Positions 47,101 to 50,126 of a DNA stretch of 50,126 bases are shown one piece after another. Source of the DNA: CAZKCI01 sp964551475 (GTDB lineage: Bacteria > Auribacterota > Erginobacteria > Erginobacterales > CAZKCI01); the NCBI GenBank assembly GCA_964551475.1, contig CAZKCI010000001.1:1-50126 (forward strand), written 5' to 3'. How positions within the stretch are numbered: position 1 is the first letter of the stretch; each line of letters begins with the position of its first letter. A program made the translations under genes and the position numbers. Under the pieces are notes generated by a model. It was given only the letters and a program-made list of their open reading frames with translations, made no database searches and was not told where the DNA came from.

Positions 47101-47843
47101 AGATCTTTTGCCGGGACGGTCTTTTCCTCTTCGGTTATCTTCAGGAAGATCTCCTCCAGCTGGCCCCGGACGCCGCTCTGTCTCCGCAGTTCCTCCAGGT
47201 TCCCGCAGGCGATAAGCTTCCCGTTGTGGATGATCCCCACCCGGTGGGCGAGCTCCTCCGCCACCGACAGCGTGTGAGTGGACATGAAGACCGTCTCGCC
47301 CTCGCGGGCGCGCTCCCGGAGGAGATCCTTGATCAAGCGGGCGGAACGGGGGTCGAGGCCGACCATCGGCTCGTCGATGATCAGAACCCGGGGCCGATGG
47401 AGAAAGGCGGCGGCGAAGACCAGCCTTTGGCGGTAGCCGTGCGAATAGGACTCGATCAGCGTCCCGGCGAGGTCGCTGAGGTTGAGCCGGGCGAGCTCTT
47501 GCCGGATCAGATCGGGCGTCTCCTTTGCCGAAAGGCCGTACATGCCCGCCACGAAGGACAGAAACTCCGATCCCGTGAGCTTTTCATACAGAAAAGGAAT
47601 GTCGGGTATGTAGCCGATCAGCCTCTTGGCCTCGACCGGGTTCTTCTGAATATCCTGCCCTCCGATGATCGCGCGCCCGGAAGTGGGGGCGATCAGCCCC
47701 GCGAGCATCTTGATGGTGGTGGTTTTCCCGGCCCCGTTGGGACCGATGAAGGCGAAGATCTCGCCCGGGGGGATCTCCAGGGAGAGGTTGTCGACGGCCA
47801 GCGTGCTTCCGAACCGCTTGGTCAGGTTTTCCGTCTTGATCAT
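47088..47843 (-). CDS. ABC transporter ATPase
   Basis: Nucleotide-binding subunit, 251 residues, for the permease encoded downstream. Motifs: Walker A GPNGAGKT (34-41), Walker B VLIIDEPMVGLD (153-164), His switch FMSTHTLSVAEELAHR, and signature YSHGYRQRL (133-141) in place of LSGGQ, a substitution usual in ABC-2-type exporters. It begins MIKTENLTKRFGSTLAVDNLS. The gene ends in palindrome copy B, so residues LTDD come from the repeat. The gap to the permease start is about 170 nt and holds repeats. Confidence 0.92.
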   Translation of the reverse strand: MIKTENLTKRFGSTLAVDNLSLEIPPGEIFAFIGPNGAGKTTTIKMLAGLIAPTSGRAIIGGQDIQKNPVEAKRLIGYIPDIPFLYEKLTGSEFLSFVAGMYGLSAKETPDLIRQELARLNLSDLAGTLIESYSHGYRQRLVFAAAFLHRPRVLIIDEPMVGLDPRSARLIKDLLRERAREGETVFMSTHTLSVAEELAHRVGIIHNGKLIACGNLEELRRQSGVRGQLEEIFLKITEEEKTVPAKDLTDD

Positions 47844-47859
47844 GGCTTGGCTTAAAACT

Positions 47860-47931
47860 TACTTGAACGAATTTTCACGAATTGACTTCAGCGTTATTAT
47901 TCGTGCAAATTCGTGTCAATTCGTGGAATTC
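47860..47931. repeat. AATTCGTGTCAATTCGTGG inverted repeat
   Basis: GAATTTTCACGAATTGACTT and AATTCGTGTCAATTCGTGG-AATTC are inverted relatives around GCGTTATTATTCGTGC. The right arm encodes the last residues (NSTN) of the SGNH protein. Much more AT-rich than its surroundings. Confidence 0.75.
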
Positions 47932-49013
47932 ATTGCCGGGCCGTTGATTATCTGGCCGAGCTTCGGCCAGAGAAAATCGGCGATCAGACGCTGGCCGTGG
48001 GCGGAGAGATGGAGCATGCCCGGCTCGCCGGGGAGAAAGGCCTGGCCGTCGTACCCCCCCGACTCGGTTCGGAAAGCGGGGAGGAGGTCGATATACTCCC
48101 ATCCCGCCTGCGCGCATATTTCTTTGATCCGTTCCTGGGGATAGAGGACGACCGCCGGGTCCGCCCCCCGGCCGAGCGATTCGATCTGGGCGCGCGCCGG
48201 GACGGCGGCCAGAAGGAACACGGCCCGCCCCGCGTTGTTCTTGAAGAGAGGCGTGCTCGTCTCGCGGAAACGCTTCCAGGTTTCCGGGAGCCAGGAGTTG
48301 AGGCAGGTGTTGTTGAGCTCGGCCAGGGGCGAGAGATGGGGATTGCCGGCGAATTCTTCGTGGACCTGGCGCAGGGAAAGGTCGGCGAGAGCCGTGTGGA
48401 CGAGACCTCCCAGGTCGCGGAGCTCGGCCGACATCTGGAAGCTGGTCTCGCTTCTCCAGACCCACTCGAAGCGAAGGAGATCGTTCAGGCAGAAGACGAC
48501 GACCACCGCCCTCAGGGGGAGACCGGAATAGTAGCGGTGGTAGGCGGTGAGCTCCTGGTGGGTGGACCAGCCGGGGCAGGCGGCATTGAGGAACTGGACG
48601 CCCGCGCCCGCCCTTGCCTGCATCAAGGGCACAAAAGTGGCGGGGTAGGGGAGGTAGCTTCCGTAGGCGACCGAGTCGCCCAGGACAAGTATCTTGGCCA
48701 CGGCGGGATCCGGATTGACTTCCGCTTCTCCCAGAATGCCCAGGGAATTGGCGGCGTGGGGGTCGGAATCGGAATCGTGGCGGAGGCCGCGGAAGGAAGG
48801 CTTGAGACGATAGGAGGTGAAAGCGTCGAACATGAAGATGGACTTGGGGTTCTCGTCCAACCGCTTCTTGAGTTCCGGAACCCGGTTTTCGGTGAGGCGC
48901 TCCCCGCCGCGCTGGGCGAACTTCCGCCAGATTCGCCATCCGGCCAGGGCGATGGCCGCGGCTATGACCACCGTCAAGCCGATGAGCAATATCCATTTCG
49001 CTCCGGTTTTCAC
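47916..49013 (-). CDS. Membrane-anchored SGNH/GDSL hydrolase
   Basis: 365 residues with an N-terminal membrane helix (about 7-25, WILLIGLTVVIAAAIALAG) and an extracytoplasmic SGNH domain. Block I is ILVLGDSVAYG with Ser114; block II Gly lies in AACPGWS; block III is VVFCLND with Asn177; block V His is His335 in GMLHLSAHG. The Asp normally three residues before this His (DxxH) is Gly here, so the triad may be incomplete or a different acid may serve; activity is uncertain. Likely acts on cell-surface polysaccharide or lipid esters, but substrate is unknown. GTG start; the gene lies upstream of the ABC ATPase on the same strand. The last residues (NSTN) come from a repeat. Confidence 0.8.
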   Translation of the reverse strand: MKTGAKWILLIGLTVVIAAAIALAGWRIWRKFAQRGGERLTENRVPELKKRLDENPKSIFMFDAFTSYRLKPSFRGLRHDSDSDPHAANSLGILGEAEVNPDPAVAKILVLGDSVAYGSYLPYPATFVPLMQARAGAGVQFLNAACPGWSTHQELTAYHRYYSGLPLRAVVVVFCLNDLLRFEWVWRSETSFQMSAELRDLGGLVHTALADLSLRQVHEEFAGNPHLSPLAELNNTCLNSWLPETWKRFRETSTPLFKNNAGRAVFLLAAVPARAQIESLGRGADPAVVLYPQERIKEICAQAGWEYIDLLPAFRTESGGYDGQAFLPGEPGMLHLSAHGQRLIADFLWPKLGQIINGPAMNSTN

Positions 49014-49035
49014 TCGTATCGTAATGTCGTTGTTT

Positions 49036-49375
49036 TTTGTGTGGGAGCGACATTTGCCCCATCCCGAAATCTTCTTCGGGACCTGTCGCGATCCGATCCG
49101 GCCCGGCCAAAGAATTCAACAGACGATTGAATGGGATTGAATGGGATGGGCCTGGCTGGCCGTCGGTATCCTATTCCATCCTATTCAATCGTCTGTTGAA
49201 AAGGTCGAGCCCAAGCCGGCTTGGCTAATAGATCGGGGCCCCGATTTTTATATACAAGCCATCGTAATCGGGGCAGGCGAGACGCCCCTCCCACAGAAAA
49301 ACAGTAACACCAGAAGAAGTAATCAGTTATCAGTTACTGATGACTGATCACTTCTTTTTCAGTTGCTGATCACTT
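49036..49375. repeat. REPs, 86-bp palindrome copy C and GATCAGT repeats
   Basis: REP variant 49041-49095 (near-identical to 26990-27044), palindrome 49115-49200 in the opposite orientation to copies A and B, ATCGGGGCCCCGAT (49230-49243), REP-like GCAGGCGAGACGCCCCTCCCAC (to 49294), and GATCAGT/AGTTACTGAT units (49320-49375) that run into the 3' end of the last gene. No open reading frame. Confidence 0.9.
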
Positions 49376-50126
49376 TGTTGATCCCCTCCCGCAGATACCG
49401 CATCACCTCGTCATGGCTCTGCTGGCGCAGCTCCCAGCCGAGCGGCGTCGTGACGCCGGTCACCTCTCCCGAGGGAGAAAGCGACAGATCCAGGCCGATC
49501 CCCTCGTAGGACGATGAAATTCGCCAGCCCTCCTCCGTCCTCTCATCGACACTGAAGCGGATTTCGGAGAGTTCCGGCCGCTGGGAGGAAAGACTTTTGG
49601 CGATGTCCAATACCGGGAGGGAGAACCGGTCGCCTTCCTTGAGGGGGCGCAGGGCGAACAGGGGGGTCAGGGAGAAGATCGGCAGGGCCCGCCGGGGGAG
49701 GGGGAGATCGAAATCGCGGGCCCGCCCTGCGAAGGCGATGGCGACCCGAAGCCGGTCACCCACCGTTCGCCCTTCCATCGTGAAGGACGGCTTGGCGCTG
49801 CTCAGCTTGAGGTCGATCCGGCGGATATCTCCGGCCGTAGAGAAGAGGCAGAGAGAATGGGAGCGGATCTGGCTGCGGAAACCGGGAAGGGGGAGATCCA
49901 GCCAGAGCGTGTTTTCGAGCGCGGGGCCGTAAAACCCCTTTTCCTGGTGGGGGTAGAGGGAGGTCTGGAGGTAGCCCTGCTGGCGCCCCCGGTAGAAAAC
50001 TCCCATCCACTCTTCGCGAAAAAGCAGATCGGAGCTGATCTGGACCAGGGGAGCGGAGAGGGTTCCGGCCGCTTCGGCCGGAGCGATCTCCCGGCGGTAA
50101 AGAAAGCCCATCGTCGCCAGCCAGAG
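49359..50126 (-). CDS. Unrecognised protein, N-terminus beyond the right edge
   Basis: The frame stays open to the window edge (LWLATMGFLYRR), so at least 255 residues are seen and the start is missing. The visible part looks like an exported or membrane-tethered beta-rich domain: a hydrophobic start, EEWMGVFYRGRQQGYLQTSL, then SLCLFSTAGDIRRIDLKLSSAKPSFTMEG and RDFDLPLPRRALPIFSLTPLF. The sequence WMGVFYRGRQQGY resembles a segment found in periplasmic domains ahead of transglutaminase-like domains, but this is weak and I do not assign a function. Its last residues (NKVISN) lie in a GATCAGT repeat. Confidence 0.65.
   Translation of the reverse strand, partial: LWLATMGFLYRREIAPAEAAGTLSAPLVQISSDLLFREEWMGVFYRGRQQGYLQTSLYPHQEKGFYGPALENTLWLDLPLPGFRSQIRSHSLCLFSTAGDIRRIDLKLSSAKPSFTMEGRTVGDRLRVAIAFAGRARDFDLPLPRRALPIFSLTPLFALRPLKEGDRFSLPVLDIAKSLSSQRPELSEIRFSVDERTEEGWRISSSYEGIGLDLSLSPSGEVTGVTTPLGWELRQQSHDEVMRYLREGINKVISN

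Noticed and set aside
45000..49375. Composite transposon formed by the three 86-bp palindromes
   Set aside because: No transposase lies between the copies, and the ABC and SGNH genes look like normal chromosomal genes. A non-autonomous repeat is the simpler reading.

Overview
This is a GC-rich, gene-dense bacterial window with about 34 protein-coding genes, no rRNA or tRNA that I can see, and no IS element or prophage. The cell is a diderm: it has LptF/LptG (LPS export), a PilQ secretin and a complete type IV pilus inner-membrane complex. Gene content (TMTC-like TPR glycosyltransferases, a PilM-PilN fusion, a GlgE pathway, a hybrid kinase and lone receiver beside PilB) together with repeat-filled intergenic regions suggests an uncultured lineage, perhaps near the PVC-associated candidate phyla (Omnitrophota/Auribacterota type). 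The sequence alone does not prove this placement.

Layout. 1-287: 3' end of S-adenosylhomocysteine hydrolase. 396-2776 (minus): lptF-lptG. 2936-6047: glgE and glgM, the maltose-1-phosphate route to alpha-glucan. 6183-6527 (minus): a small unknown protein. 6606-13145: nagZ, a MurC/Mpl-like ligase, accD, folC and nagA, which combines cell-wall recycling with fatty-acid and folate genes. 13135-17048: glgA and a GH57 glycosidase in an overlapping pair. 17147-18429: a CsgG-like secreted protein and a small membrane protein. 18520-22579: miaB and mutS. 22586-24894: hybrid histidine kinase and single-domain receiver. 25007-43017: the type IV pilus locus (pilB, ExeA-like ATPase, sigma-54 activator, pilC, pilin, TMTC-like glycosyltransferase, two pilT/pilU-type ATPases, parA, pilMN fusion, pilO, pilP, pilQ, small membrane protein). 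43216-44997: a second TMTC-like glycosyltransferase. 45243-49013 (minus): ABC exporter permease and ATPase, then an SGNH hydrolase. 49359 to the right edge (minus): an unrecognised, truncated protein.

How it works together. The pilin gene has a near-perfect sigma-54 -24/-12 promoter, and the sigma-54 activator encoded 1.5 kb upstream is the obvious candidate regulator. Its receiver domain has lost the phosphorylation residues. PilB extends, the two PilT-family ATPases retract, PilMN/O/P/Q align inner membrane and secretin, and the two GT-C enzymes that bracket the core could glycosylate pilin. The sugar genes fit synthesis of a glycogen-like glucan from maltose-1-phosphate (GlgM then GlgE) and from ADP-glucose (GlgA), with a GH57 enzyme as trimming or branching partner.

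Two signals stand out beyond the genes. First, at least seven genes have a -10 hexamer (TANNNT) ending only 6-8 nt before the ATG, as expected for leaderless transcripts. Second, almost every intergenic gap holds short repeat families: REP-like palindromes with a GTGG or GTAG head, a roughly 85-bp palindrome in three copies, long inverted repeats, and 7- and 9-nt tandem arrays. Several run into the 3' ends of genes and supply their last codons.
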